From the NCBI GenBank assembly GCA_027923505.1, contig BROI01000033.1, positions 81,001 to 145,000 of the forward strand: a stretch of 64,000 nt of DNA, given 5' to 3'. Shown one piece after another: positions 32,054 to 43,934 of the stretch. The notes under the pieces are model-generated. The model had not been told where the DNA came from, searched no databases, and saw only the letters and a list, made by a program, of their open reading frames with translations. How positions within the stretch are numbered: position 1 is the first letter of the stretch; each line of letters opens with the position of its first letter. Both the position numbers and the translations under genes were made by a program. Source of the stretch: Mayamaea pseudoterrestris. Taxonomy: Eukaryota; Bacillariophyta; Bacillariophyceae; Sellaphorales; Sellaphoraceae.

Positions 32054-34678
32054 ATGGTGCATGAGGAGAATCGAGCATCTACTAGAATGAGTCCTTCCCG
32101 AGCGACGAGGAGAAGCAGTAGTTTTCTGCGAGATGGAGCTTCCGAAAACAGTGGTACCTGGGAGATTGCAGTGCCGAGCTGGAGCCACGACGATGACAAC
32201 GAGGAGCAAGAGGAAGGTTTTGATGACTTGTATCGGATGAGCGACCATATACCATCAACTCCCTTTACTCCAGACTGCAAGGATCGGACGATGGGGACGA
32301 CGACAACTGGAAGCCACTCGTCTTCCATGACCAATCCAAACTCGCCTCATTCACCTCTTCATCAGTATGACATCTTTCCATCTTCTGCTGGAGCAGCAGG
32401 AGGCAATGGAAGCAGCAGTTGTTATCTTTATCATGACTATGATTCCGATTCTCCTCCCAGCTTTGATCGGCCAAATTCGATTCCACTGCTACCTTCGCGT
32501 CACGGTCTTTCGGAGCGACGCCGCAGCAGCAAGAACCATTCCAGCACTGGAACGCTCACCAAATCCACCAGTTTCTCGCGGCACTCTCATTCTCCCACGG
32601 AGTATTCAAGCTCTGCCGATGAAGCAGCCGATTCAACCCCCGCCAGCAAGCGCAAGCAGCGGCAAAAGTTTCGCAAACGCGCGTCCGCAACGCCACTGAG
32701 TGCACGACAAAAACGACGCGAGTCGACGCAACATTTGCAGTCGGCCTTGCCAAGATCGTCGTCGCAATCGTCCTTGCTGAATTCGTTTTGGAATGGAACG
32801 TCTACGCCGACGCCGCCGTGCTGCTTTGGAGCTAATAGTGGTAACAGCGGCAACAACAAGTCGATGAGTCGGCGCAACCTAATCATGTGGCTATTGCTGC
32901 TCGTTGTTGGCGGCCTTAGCGTTTCACTAACCATTGCAACTAACTCGAGAATTCGCGAGCAGCAGGAGCAAAGCATTTTGTTGCTGCAGCAAGTTGTTCC
33001 AAAGTCGTTGCAGAAGCAAAAACAACAAAAGGAGTCGTCGTTGAGGGGCAATTTAATTTGGCACGAGCTGGAACGTATTGGGACGGGCGGTGGTGCATTT
33101 GCCAAGACGTCTGCCTCGTCTACTACTAACGCTGCCGATGAATTGACGTGGGCTGAAAAGTACTTGCCAGCGTCTTTGTTTTCTTGGACGTCACACAAGA
33201 AGAAAAAGGCAAAGAAACAGAAAAAGTCTCTCACCAAGGCTGCCATGGCTGCAACCACTGCTCGACAGCAACCACTTGGAAACGTCTATGGCGTATCGAG
33301 GGTCGTTCTTCCAGCGGCGGAAGTTCCGGCTATGCAGCAACACAAGCAGCGACAAGGTTTTGATGTGCATGATCGCAAGCTCTATCGTACAACCCACGTT
33401 GCCACGCCGTCCACCAAGTCATCGCGGGGTGAAGCAACGTCGCCTCACCGTCGACGGACTGTCATTCTACACGAGTCCATGATGGTTCCTACCTTTACCG
33501 CTGCCAATAGTAACTTCAACAAGAAGCACCTGACACTCTACCCACCTGATTTTACCGACAATACGCAACTCTACGGCATTTTGGATTCGAATGACGAGCG
33601 CGTCAAGACGATGGAGCGACGACCGCCACTGATTGACGGCGAGTGCGTGCCCATGCAAGAGTGGCAAACCACCTTTTACCCGTCTTGCAATAGCATGCAT
33701 GAAGTGGATTTGCATGGACAATCGTCCGAAACGAGTCTGTCATTGTTTGGAACGAAAGGATACTGGCGAAATGCCTGGAGAGTGGATGCGTATACGCCCG
33801 AGCAGCATGATACCTTGGTGCTCAAGACGTTAAAGTGAGTACATTTATGCGCTGCCTGTCTCGTGAACTCGTCCTGATCCTCGAATGTTCTTCTCACCGA
33901 CCACTTTTTCTCTTGCAGGATTGAACATCGCTTTGAGGAGGCTCATTTCGAACATGACCGCATTGATGCCGTTGCAATGGAGCGCCTTACGTCGTCGCCG
34001 CATGTCATTAACATCTTTTCCTTTTGCGGGCATTCGGTCATGACTGAATACGCTGACGGAAATCGTCTTGGTGAACTCGCTGATAAGTCGAAACGAACAC
34101 CATTAGCGCGGCTTCGCATCGCTCGGGACATTGCAAGTGGACTCGCCGACGTTCATGGTATTGACGGCGACGGTAATGCGACATTTGTTCATCTTGATAT
34201 CAATCCAGCGAATGTCATCTCGATCGGCGGAACTTTAAAGCTTAACGACTTTAACATTGGCATTATTCGAAAATGGAACACCACCTCAAATGAACCGTGC
34301 GGATTCCCTGCGCAGTACCCTAATCCACAATGGCGGTCGCCCGAGGAAGCTCGGAATGAACAAAATCTTACAGAAAAGGTGGACATCTTTAGCATGGGTC
34401 ACATCTTTTTCCGATTAATATGTGGACACGAACCTTGGCACAAGCTTGAAAAAGGTGGCAAGCCGAGCAAGCAAGAGATGAATGAAAAGGTACAAAAAGG
34501 TATACTTCCGACAATTCCGGATTTCGTCAAGAAGTCGACCTCGCCGGAGGTTGTCGCCATTCGTGATGCGATGTTGAAATGCTATGAATATGATCCACAT
34601 AAACGTCCGGGTGCAAGGGAGATTGCGACTGCCTTACAAAAGGCACTTGATAAGCTGGAATCGCAAGCCACCCCATAA
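32054..34678 (+). CDS. Membrane-anchored divergent protein kinase
   Basis: Exons 32054-33834 and 33919-34678 (stop TAA), 846 aa. The 84-bp intron (GTGAGT...CTTGCAG) joins LVLKTL-K to IEHRFEEAHFE. The first ~270 residues are disordered and Ser/Arg-rich, followed by one transmembrane helix (NLIMWLLLLVVGGLSVSLTIA) near residues 276-297. The C-terminal ~300 residues form a kinase domain with presumed Lys in LVLKTLK, catalytic loop VHLDINPANV near residue 684 (HLD for HRD, Asn kept), LNDFNIG near 703 (DFN for DFG), and WRSPEEARN in place of APE. Asp of the catalytic loop and Asp of DFN are both kept, so activity is plausible, but the changed Gly and Arg make a weakly active enzyme possible. The ligand or substrate is unknown. 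The gene is convergent with UGGT, with 194 bp between the stops. Confidence 0.85.
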
Positions 34679-34872
34679 TGGTACACAAAGGCGATCTGAT
34701 GGCAGCAGAGCGCCGCCGCCAAATGGCTATGCCCACACGACATTACACGGTCTGTAAATAGTGTAATATAACCCCATCCACATGCTACTGCTTTAATTGT
34801 GTATGTGTTTACAAATGATTCATACACCCCTTGGCAAGATGCACTGCCAATGTTAGCTATCTTGGACTGCCT

Positions 34873-37800
34873 TTATATTAACGATGACGCTTGTTTGTAC
34901 GCCTGCTCGTATGAGTCCACCTCAGCGTCCAGCTCTACCCAGCTCTCGTTGAAGAGAGAGCCACTGATGACTCGTTTCGCCATGTCGACTTTTGGTTCTT
35001 TGTGCAGTGGATTGTTGCATAGGTCGATCGTCTTGCTTGCAGCTTTCGTGTCGTCAGAGCACCATGACTCGCACCAAAGCCACTCCTGTGGGAGGCTAAA
35101 GATCGGAACTTGATTTTGAGCATAGTTTGGAAGGTCTTGATCAAGATTCGAAAGACTGTGTGGGTCAGCAGAAAGTTGTTGATAGATGGCGCGTAAAGTA
35201 TCCCCGACATTGGTTTTTCGAAATCGGTCCAAGTCCACAACATACAGCGCAGAAATGTGATATGGCTTCCCTCGAAGATGCTGCTTCCAAAAGCCTTCCC
35301 TCCAAAATTGGTAGCCAAGTGTAGTTTCCCGGGACGTACAAAAGGGCGTGTATCCGTACGGCTTTCCTTCGAGATTCATGTCCCAAAGTTCCTTTAGGTC
35401 GCCTCGCAATACTTGATCAGCGTCTACATATATTATTTTTTTGACGTTCAAAGGAAAGAGGACATCGAGAAAAAGAATTTTGTACCCCCAAATTATGCGC
35501 TGCTTCTCACTTTGACCGCGTAGCCATTCTGGCCATTTGTATGTAACGAACTCCACTTCGCTCCCGATTGCAGCAGCCATGTGACGCGCGCTTTCCTTGA
35601 AGCTAGGAGACAGGAAATTTTCAAACAACCAGAATTTGACTTTGGCTGATGTTCGTTTAGTTACTGATAGCATCATGATCTTCAAAAAACGCTCATACAG
35701 GTGCCCCGTTGCCAAGGAAAATACGTTGATTACGTCGGCATTGTCGTCGCCGCTCAGTTCTTCCTTGTCCTCAAACAAACTTTCGCGTTCGTAGCCAGGT
35801 CTGCGCTTAACAATTAAAAGCTCTCCCTTATTAACGAAATCTTGCAGAGCTATAGTCTTTATCTTTTGATCCTCGCCACTCTCGCTGCTTGTGATTAGCC
35901 TTCCACGACGATACTCGCCAGGAATTATATCAAAGATTGTAGCACCTTTAGTGCCGCTAGCCATTGCAAGGTCCCAAAGCCCTGGACCGGCCTGCATCTG
36001 CCAGTACCCTGCATTTAACATCACAATTGTATCGGAATGAACGTGGTGCGATGGACCATATAGGTTGCGATGGTCAATGATTGTCCCATCAAGTCCGACT
36101 TCCTTGCTTGCGCTTGAGGTAGCGTACCGGTTGGAGAGCTGACGGGATAATGTTAATTGCAGGCCACTGGGAGGGCTGCCCGATGTCTCAAAGCACTGGC
36201 CGAAGATGAGTAGGCTTTTTAAATCATATTCGACTTTTGTTATTAGCTTCTGCTCGTACAAAGGTATTGTCATACTATCTTTTCCGGTATAAGTTTCGTC
36301 GCTACAACCGCTGTAGACATCGCATCGCAGATTATCGGAATCTTGTACGGCAAAAGACTGCTGCACATTCCATGGTTCCGCTACGTCAATTTGCAGGGTC
36401 AACACGTGGTTTGTAGGAAGATTATGAAAGTGAGCCCCTGGCGACATTTTTGGCACCAAGTCAGCGCTGACCACAAAGCGATAATAGCTTGATACAGGAA
36501 TTTTCGAATCCCCGTCAATTACAAGCTCTGGCCTCATAACTACTATCAAATCCATACGCATATGTTCGTGCAATAATCGGAGAATCGTCGAGAGGCGCTG
36601 GGCGGAAATAGTTGCTGGATCAACGACGGCGCACCCATGCAGCTTTAACGTATCTCCATCAGCAATGCTCCATGCCATGCGCAAGGGATTTCCATCTGCG
36701 GCCCATCGATCGCCGAGCTTTGTCAGCGACAAGGCCTTGTCGACGTGGACTCGAGCAATATTGCTCTCGGCATAGGCCAAGAACGATGCCGTGCGCGCTA
36801 TGCCATCCGCCGACGCATCTTCCAAAAGACGCGAAACTGCTCGCGCTCGCGCTGACTCCAAGCGTAAAAGTAACTCTAGATCGTCGCGCGTTGGCTGTGT
36901 TTTGGGATCAAGCGCATAAATACGCCCGTTGACGGAGATGAAGGAGGGTGGAAGTGATGGATCTTGATAGCCATCACTCAAACACGCAGCTGACGTCAAG
37001 TTTTTCTTGATTTTGTCAGAAACGACAGATCCATCAAGTAGATTGTCTATTGCAGCCCCGCTAGATGCGTTGGAAAAAATTGAGCGCAGCTTAGCCGTGC
37101 CCAGTAATGAAGCATGCAATAAGGCGCTGCATAATGCTCCACTCGCTCCGTGCCGCATCTTGGGAATAAAGCGAAACTGAATCGAAATATCATCCGGGGT
37201 AGCGTTGGAGGATTCAAATGCATCGAGTACATCGAGAAGTGCCAGCGCTTGTTTAAAAGCTCCATCCACGCTAAAATCGAAGACTCCTTCGATAATAACA
37301 TTGGGCTGAGGCGTCGATGGTGATTGCGGTGACAAAAGTGAAGCTTGTGCAAACAAATGGTCATGCTTCACGAAAGAACCCCCATTCTCATCTGCGTCTA
37401 CAAGTAATGGATGGAATCGACCAAAGACTTTATCACCGCTCAGCAAATGTCCATAAACACTCTTAGGGCCAGTGTCAGTAATTTCGCCCGTGGCAATCAA
37501 GTTGAACACATAACGCTGTTCGTCGTTTACCACTTTTCTCAGCCCGTCTGATTCCCGATTCAGAGGCAGTGGCCGCCCATTCAAAAAACTCATTCCTGCC
37601 GATAATCTCTTTTCTGCCGCAAAGCGTAATGCATGACCATATGATAGTTCATCATCGGCGCTTGGTGTCTGTGACAAGCCAAACATAGCAGCTTCTTGGG
37701 CATCGGCCGACTCCTTTATGCCTAATCCTTCAATTAGATTGCCGTGTATGACAACTAGATCGTATAAAGACATATGACCTCGTAACTCGGAATGCTCTCG

Positions 37801-39989
37801 TAGCTGAGACGCAAAGTATTCCAGGTACGCCAGCGCTGCGCCGCTTTCTTTACCATTGCCTTTCAGGAACGAATGGAAAATTCGATGAAAGGCATGTGTT
37901 GATGCCTTTATGCTTTTAAGGGCATCCAGCGATGGCTTGCCTGACACAATATCTTGTGTTGGACAAGGAGCGGCATCGTCAACATTCACTTGCAAGCCTA
38001 GCCATTGCGAGCATGCTCTTATATCCTCGTCGCTGACAAATAGCGAGCCGATTCGAATCGGAAATTGACTCTGCATCAGCTGCATGGCCACCTCCAAGCC
38101 AATATTTTCTGGACTTTTTATTGGATCTATTACTGCCAACATAGTGAACAAATTGCGTCGAACCATAGGAGGATAGCTGTGACACAACGAGAAGTGTAAG
38201 TACAAGGTCGTCGATGCACGTTTATATACCACCACTCGGCTGCCTACCCGTATTGCATGTTCATAAGCATCTTCTTGACTGATCGAGGCCACTGCATAAA
38301 CATTCGATCTTTTTCCACATCATTCAGATATAGAATCGCCTGTTTGCCGCCCCGAGCAACATCCACTCGGTAGCCTTTTTCACCTGCGGTGGTATCCTTA
38401 GCTTCGTTCGCCTCTGCAGACGTTGCTGCTTCGTCACTAGTTTTGCTACTTCGCATAAACTCGTCTCCCATAATCCAGGCTTCTTGGACAGCTCGAAGCT
38501 GCTCCATGGTCAGATATGGACCCAACTGCTCTTGCAAATCCGTCAGCGCCGCGTGTTCTTCCTTCATTACATCCATCAACTCAAACACATTGAACGACGG
38601 ACGATCAAATCGAATGGCTCGTCCATTAATGTAAAACTTCCCAGCTTGAATAGCGCTAGCATCATGCAGCTTGGTGGCCATTTCCAGCACCGTTTCGTTG
38701 ATTTTGACGTGCACCAACGTAGACGCGAGCGACGGCAAGTTTTGGCTGACATCCTCCAACGTTCGCAGTGGATCCGACGAGGCGGCAATGACCGTGGTCA
38801 TTTGCAGCGGCAACTGACGTCGCTGCCAGACCGGTGGGATGATTTGCGATTGGAGTTGTCGTTCATCATGTAGTTGCCACAGCTTGGACGCCAGCTCCTG
38901 TCGACGTGTCGTCAACTCATCGCCACCATTTTCGCCACGAAGCATACGATTCAACAATGGGGCAGTCAAGTTAACCCCCGCCAAAAATTCGTTTGGCAAT
39001 TTGATGGTAGGATCAGTCACATTGACCATACTGGATGATGCTTGCTCATCTCCCATAGCATTCGTTCGTCGATCGTCAAACACCTTGTACTCGACGTTGC
39101 GAATGTCGAGACGGACGCCATAGCCTTGCAATACGGTAGGCTTTGCCAAGGAAGCATCCTCCTCGTACGTGACGGCGCCCAAGTGGCGAATGACAAATTT
39201 GATGTTCGCGGATTGCTGCGTTAGTAGATTGTAAACGCGTGCAAAATCAACCGTTCCAAGGTTGGCGTAGAGGACTACGAAGATCGCTGACGTTTCATTG
39301 GAGCCTTGAAGTCGCTCGCCCGGTAGTATCAAATCGGTGTATGTATTGTTAATTGCCATATCGCTGCTTGTCAGTTTCTCCCAATCCAACGACTGCAAGC
39401 CTTCCATTCCAATTACAACTTGCTCCATTGGATACAAGACAGCCATGGCATTCATCACTGTCTCGTTTTGCACGGCAAGCAAATCACTTTGCTGCAAGAA
39501 AGTCTGCCTAGCCAATCCCCGATGCAGCTCGCACTTTGGACTCGACGCGCGCATGGCCAAGTGGAACTCGAGCAAGGACGTGTCAGGGTTGATGCTTGCC
39601 GCTGCGGACAAGGCTCGTTTGTTTGCAGTTTCTTGTTGCACTTCATCTTCATGCAATTTCTCTTCTTGCAGTATTATAGAAGCAAGCGCATCCAAAAATT
39701 CGTTCGACTGTGACGCAAAATATGCCATGGCTTCGCAGTAGACATTGTGCACTGTCGTTGGCCAGGAGCGCGCCACCACTTGAGCAGATATTTGACGATT
39801 CACAAGGGGCGAAACAAGTGTTTGCGAATTGTCATCCATACTACTTGCTTTGGTAACTTTGGACGGCTCGGAAGAGTCTTGCGCCGCGTCATCATTTGAA
39901 AGCCAGGACGACCAGGACGATGATGCCGACGAAAAGTGGCATCCCAGCAAGGTCGAGGCGGCGATTAGCGCAAGGCCCTGCAGACGCAT
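34873..39989 (-). CDS. UGGT: UDP-glucose:glycoprotein glucosyltransferase
   Basis: Two exons on the minus strand: 39989-38248 and 38176-34873 (stop TAA), 1681 aa. The 71-bp intron (GTAGGC...TCACAG) joins MNMQYG to YPPMVRRNLF, the usual (V/I)RRN(L/I)F motif of the family. The start is ATG 39989 (MRLQGLALIAASTLLGCHFSSA, a signal peptide); an upstream in-frame codon is TTG. UGGT is the ER folding sensor that re-glucosylates misfolded N-glycoproteins for calnexin/calreticulin. The long N-terminal region holds the thioredoxin-like folds (hard to see by eye). The last ~280 residues are the GT24 catalytic domain, from VFSLATGHLYERFLKIMML through IIYVDADQVLRGDL (DxD near residue 1496) to LDQDLPNYAQ and FSLPQEWLWCESWC. 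The C-terminus ends ASSLI, without an HDEL/KDEL-like retrieval signal. Confidence 0.95.
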
Positions 39990-40529
39990 GACTTTTTGTG
40001 ACGGGCGAGACAATGCACTTTACAGTCTCTTAAAGCAATGTACAAGCAAAGGATTGTTGATGATAGAAGTTGGTCCAAAGATCTTCGATTGATTCTGCGG
40101 CGAGTAGACTAGCCGAATGGATGGGTCGATCATCTTTGAGTACCGGTCGGACGGCATTGCCTGCAGCACGATATTATGGCTGTCGATCGTGTGGAGGTAC
40201 GAATACACCGGTATGTACTGTACATACTGTTTGTACCACCTGAAAGTCGACCAACATGTTGTAGATATCCGCTTTTAGCAGCCTGCCTCTTATGAATAAA
40301 GTAAGTCTACATATCAGCAGTAAGAGGAGCTGATAATGCATCCATTTCTTCACAAGAGCCAAGCTGCTGTCCGGCACATCTAAGTCAAGCAAAAGCTGAT
40401 CACAAGAATTGGACAAGTTGCAACTCGTATCTCTTGCATGAAAGCGACGCACAAGAAGTAGTGTTTATCTTCGCCCACTCAGTCAGAGATCTTATAACAA
40501 ACAACCTGTTCCAAAGATATGAGAAAACA
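39990..40529. other. Gene-free interval upstream of UGGT and the tRNA pair
   Basis: No supported gene. It should contain the UGGT promoter and 5' leader (minus strand). A GTATGTACTGTACATAC stretch at about 40212-40228 is a perfect short palindrome around one central base (GTATGTAC, T, GTACATAC) that could bind a dimeric factor. Nothing else stands out. Confidence 0.5.
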
Positions 40530-40601
40530 TCTCTGATAGTATAGTGGTTAGTATCCCCGCCTGTCACGCGGGAGACCGGGGTTCGATTCCCCGTCAGAGA
40601 A
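40530..40601 (+). tRNA. tRNA-Asp(GTC), copy 1
   Basis: A 72-nt cloverleaf without intron. The acceptor stem TCTCTGA (40530-40536) pairs exactly with TCAGAGA (40594-40600), with discriminator A at 40601. The anticodon arm CCCGC-CTGTCAC-GCGGG gives anticodon GTC at 40563-40565. The internal A box (TAGTATAGTGGTTAG) and B box (GGTTCGATTCC) are intact. CCA is not encoded, as expected for a eukaryotic gene. A TTTT run at 40605-40608 is the Pol III terminator. Confidence 0.97.
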
Positions 40602-40604
40602 TAC

Positions 40605-40608
40605 TTTT
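40605..40608 (+). terminator. Pol III T-run after tRNA-Asp copy 1
   Basis: Four T residues begin four bases after the tRNA 3' end, the standard Pol III stop. Confidence 0.75.
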
Positions 40609-40696
40609 GTCAAGCTCACTATCATTTTTTTACTGTTAGTAGTAGGTGGAAGCGCTATGTTGTGCCCAAGCGACGCAAGAGTCTGTCCTGAAACAC

Positions 40697-40768
40697 TCTC
40701 TGATAGTATAGTGGTTAGTATCCCCGCCTGTCACGCGGGAGACCGGGGTTCGATTCCCCGTCAGAGAA
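40697..40768 (+). tRNA. tRNA-Asp(GTC), copy 2
   Basis: Identical in all 72 positions to copy 1 as far as I can read, starting 167 bp downstream in the same orientation. Acceptor arms are 40697-40703 and 40761-40767. The 5' flank (GGAAGCGC, then GTTG, AAGCG, CGCAAGA) recurs downstream of copy 2, so the duplication unit includes flanking DNA. Confidence 0.97.
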
Positions 40769-41119
40769 CATCGTTTTGGTAGGCAAACAATCAAAAATCG
40801 TTTTGTTACGTCGCCAAATCTTAGTAGTAGCAGATGGAAGCGCGTCCTGTTGCCGAAGCGCCGCAAGACTCTGGTATGATACACATACCCTCACCAGCCA
40901 AAAGGCAGAGAAAGAGTTTTGACCAATCGATTATCAGTTAATGTTTCTTGTCCGAGCAAGACGAGAAAGTCTCAATCTTGCAATTGGTAGAACGTCCTAC
41001 AATGAAAGCTTTTAATGCTCGGACGTCAACATTGTGCTTGTGCTACGCGAAAATCAACCCAATCGTCGGATAGTAATGTAAAGTGTATCTATGCAATAGC
41101 AGTATACGCAATCATAAGC
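40769..41119. other. Gene-free interval with a leftover tRNA-flank duplicate
   Basis: Sequence at about 40813-40872 (AGTAGCAGATGGAAGCGCG ... GCCGCAAGACTCTGG) is a diverged copy of the 5' flank of tRNA copy 2 (40641-40687), but no third tRNA follows it. The remainder, to the stop of the next gene, shows nothing I can name. Confidence 0.6.
40774..40777 (+). terminator. Pol III T-run after tRNA-Asp copy 2
   Basis: TTTT lies six bases after the mature 3' end of copy 2. Confidence 0.72.
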
Positions 41120-41809
41120 TCAACCAAAAGCAACTGTTTCACGCGCCTTGTCAATCGCATTCTGCGGCTCCGGCAAGATCAACAATCGATTCTCCAAAGC
41201 AACACTTTGATCAAACGCCATGACATGCAGCTCATCTAGAATTCCGTCTAAAATACTGGACTCGTGGATCATATATGCTGTCGATGGCAATGATCCGACA
41301 CGATCAATCGTGATACCTTCGTCAGTTGTCAGCTCCACTGTCAGCATGGCCGACCCGTCGTGAAAAAAGAACTCTATGACAAACTCGTCGCTCGCCGTTG
41401 TTAGCTGATTTGCCCTCCACAGGCGTTGTCCCTCTGGCGACTTTTGCTTCCCGAGCAAGTAAAACATGAGGAACAGTCGCAAGCCGCCAGGCTTGATGCT
41501 TTGAACCGGAATGTGCACAATACGAGTGGTTCCAGCAGGGCTGTCATCATCGCAACTATTGGTTGAGAAACTTTTGCTGCCGTTGTTCGTCAGTTCATTG
41601 TTGTTTGTTCCCAATTTATTATCCTCCTGCGGTTTCCAAAACTCGCCGAAGAAACTATAAAGGTCGTCAAGCCACCCGGCTGACACTCTTGTTATCGAGC
41701 GCCGGAGGGTACTGGACCTGATTTTAGACGACGGTGAGAATGACATGGACTCACGAAGCAAAAAGCATGTTATAAGAAGAGACACAGTATTTGTTTGAAG
41801 CAGTTTCAT
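41120..41809 (-). CDS. Unknown protein with signal peptide, possibly plastid-targeted
   Basis: A single exon of 229 aa, stop TGA. The start was chosen at the ATG of MKLLQTNTVSLLITCFLL, which begins a hydrophobic signal sequence; the frame opens earlier (41956), but with a TTG codon and no signal. The signal is followed by ESMS-FSPSSKIRSSTLRRS: Phe right after a Ser-Met-Ser site and a Ser/Arg-rich, acid-poor stretch, the pattern of diatom bipartite plastid presequences. The mature part contains a conserved-looking block (IVHIPVQSIKPGGLRLFLMFYLLGKQ), then a beta-rich part (FVIEFFFHDGSAMLTVELTT) and SILDGILDELHVMAFDQSV. I recognise no family. Targeting is an inference from the presequence alone. 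Confidence 0.68.
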   Translation of the reverse strand: MKLLQTNTVSLLITCFLLRESMSFSPSSKIRSSTLRRSITRVSAGWLDDLYSFFGEFWKPQEDNKLGTNNNELTNNGSKSFSTNSCDDDSPAGTTRIVHIPVQSIKPGGLRLFLMFYLLGKQKSPEGQRLWRANQLTTASDEFVIEFFFHDGSAMLTVELTTDEGITIDRVGSLPSTAYMIHESSILDGILDELHVMAFDQSVALENRLLILPEPQNAIDKARETVAFG

Positions 41810-42571
41810 GGAGCAACAAAAATGAACCACGATGGAAAGGCTATCGGTATGTGTGTACTTGGTCGGCTCGGTGCGAGATAAGATGATGAATTGATGGACC
41901 AGCTTGCAAATGTCGCTCAGTGTGGCGGGTGATTCAAATTCGATATCGTGAGTCAAGCTCTTGTACTGCGTACTTATCCGATAGAGCGACCGTAGAATAC
42001 TCTCAACGAAGAAATGTCTTCACAGTAAGAACGGCCTTTGCTCCATGGTCGATGGTCGATGCTTTTGAAAGTGAGTCAGTCGCGTCGAGCATGACGAGTC
42101 GTACCCGTTCTTGTTCTGGAATCGACGTCTTACTGGGACTTGCACGACTGACGTGACTTTCCTACGCTATTGCCCAAATCGTGATGACTGAAGGCATATC
42201 TTTGTGATCGTGCAAGCAATATTAACTCATTCCGTTGAGATAGCAATGACCTCATTCATTGTGTTGATCGTATTTCATGAATAATCAATGGGGAAGGGCA
42301 ATGATGAATGACCTTAATCGGTGGTCGCAAAATGGCTGCAGCATTGAAGTGGCTCAGGGGAGTTACCGGCTTTCCTTCATTGCCCTTCAACAAGTGGACA
42401 CCACGAGTAAGATTGATATGCCGGAAAGTGAACACGGGTGGCTGGGAAAGCACAGCCCTCAATCACTTTAGTCGCCCTTGCCATTTCAGAAATCCTGCCA
42501 CGCCCACAGGCCAGAGAGGAGAGAGCAGAGCAGCACTCACAAATCAAAATATTGCGAGTTCAAAGCAAATA
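41810..42571. other. Intergenic interval, divergent promoters
   Basis: This lies between the divergent genes at 41809 (minus) and 42572 (plus). The plus-strand frame of the next gene stays open back to ATG 42308, giving 88 extra residues (MTLIGGRKMAAALKWLRGV...). That segment is basic and unlike the downstream acidic/Ser-rich protein, so I treat it as 5' leader, but a longer product cannot be excluded. Confidence 0.5.
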
Positions 42572-43741
42572 ATGACGGCCACCACGAGACAAGAGGAGAT
42601 TCTGCATCAGGGCCCAGCCCTTCGCAATGCCCAGCGACCCTTTCGCCATCCACTGCTAAAGACAAAGTCGCTTCCAAGCTTGCCGCAGTTGCGAGCTGAC
42701 TTGCTCGATTCGAGCCTCCATTTGCATCACAAAGGTGACGATGATGACGATTCAATGAGCAGTTTAGAAGACACTGACGACTGGAGAAGCTCCGAAAGAC
42801 GCAGGCTTACTGGCTTATCCAAGCAAGATCCGAACGCGTGCAGACTGCTCCTCAGTCACGCTCAAAAGACAAGCCTGGAGAACTCCTGTAGCAACCTCAA
42901 CTTATCGAAGGATGCCCCAGCTATGCCATTTCGAAAGAGGAGTCTGTTAAAGTCAGAGCAAGCCAATATGGATGAAGCCATAGAGCGTCTCCAGCGACTT
43001 TCCATGAGCGCGCCAAATTTGCGCTACAGCATTTCCAATTTAGATCTCGACCTTGAAGATGACAACGACGACGAAGACGCCAATAACACCAACCACACTG
43101 TCGTAACTCCAACCCGGCGCCGCAACCCGGACCATGATGAACGCGACTCGACCAAGAGTCCACGCACTGTCTACAGCGACGACACTAATGCGGGTGAGCC
43201 CCGCGTCTTGTTGAGCAAGCAGCAGACGCGGTCCTTCTCTCGCCGAGAGCGGCTCGAACAAAATCGAAGCACCAGCCCAAATTCCAGGCGCAACCAGCGG
43301 GCCAAGTCAGATGGCGGCTGCTCCACTGGTGGGATGAAACGTCGAGCTCGGGTCCGCGTCGTGCGTGCCATGAGCACGGAACGCATTCCAGACAAGGATG
43401 GCAAGGTTTTGCTATTTGAACCGGACGAAGATTCACCGACATCAAAAGATGACACTGGAGACGACACTAACAGCAAGAAACCTGTTCTTGAGAGACGTTC
43501 ATCCACCAAGCGCCCAGGTAGCAGACGACCAAGCGCCGTTGAGCGCAATCCCCTGGTGCGATCAGACAGCAAGACGCGAACCAGCACCAGTCCCTTTCGC
43601 GCGAGGCTACAAATCTCACGTCAAAAGCTAATTGAAAAGCTGACAGACGCCGGCGTTGCCGCTGACCAGCACGAGGAAATGATGAACAAAATGGGGTTTG
43701 GTTCGGATATGATTGAGTTGAATCAAAGTGCCGAGTTTTAG
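42572..43741 (+). CDS. Disordered basic/Ser-rich protein, unknown function
   Basis: A single exon of 389 aa from ATG 42572 (MTATTRQEEILHQGPALRNA), stop TAG; ATG 42308 is an in-frame alternative. The protein is mostly disordered, with acidic runs (GDDDDDSMSSLEDTDDW, DLDLEDDNDDEDANN) alternating with Arg-rich, Ser/Pro-flanked segments (RRNPDHDERDSTKSPRTVY, RRERLEQNRSTSPNSRRNQR) that look like phosphorylation sites. Short leucine-containing repeats SLPSLPQLRADLLDSSL, LENSCSNLNLSK and LQRLSMSAPNLRYSISNLDLDL may be binding motifs. The last ~45 residues are the only ordered-looking part (ISRQKLIEKLTDAGVAADQ, MNKMGFGSDMIEL). No domain was recognised. Confidence 0.72.
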   Translation: MTATTRQEEILHQGPALRNAQRPFRHPLLKTKSLPSLPQLRADLLDSSLHLHHKGDDDDDSMSSLEDTDDWRSSERRRLTGLSKQDPNACRLLLSHAQKTSLENSCSNLNLSKDAPAMPFRKRSLLKSEQANMDEAIERLQRLSMSAPNLRYSISNLDLDLEDDNDDEDANNTNHTVVTPTRRRNPDHDERDSTKSPRTVYSDDTNAGEPRVLLSKQQTRSFSRRERLEQNRSTSPNSRRNQRAKSDGGCSTGGMKRRARVRVVRAMSTERIPDKDGKVLLFEPDEDSPTSKDDTGDDTNSKKPVLERRSSTKRPGSRRPSAVERNPLVRSDSKTRTSTSPFRARLQISRQKLIEKLTDAGVAADQHEEMMNKMGFGSDMIELNQSAEF

Positions 43742-43934
43742 GCGTTGGCTGCATTGGGTGCTCAACTACGACAACAGACCGCAATAGCTATAATTTTCTT
43801 CGTGATGTGAGCAGCCACTTGCTGAAGCGTAAGTTAAGAACAAAAATTCTACGTTCCATTCATTGAGTGTAGAATATGTTTATAAAATAAAAGAGCCTTA
43901 CATGCTAACGTACTAGAGGCTGTAACATACATAA

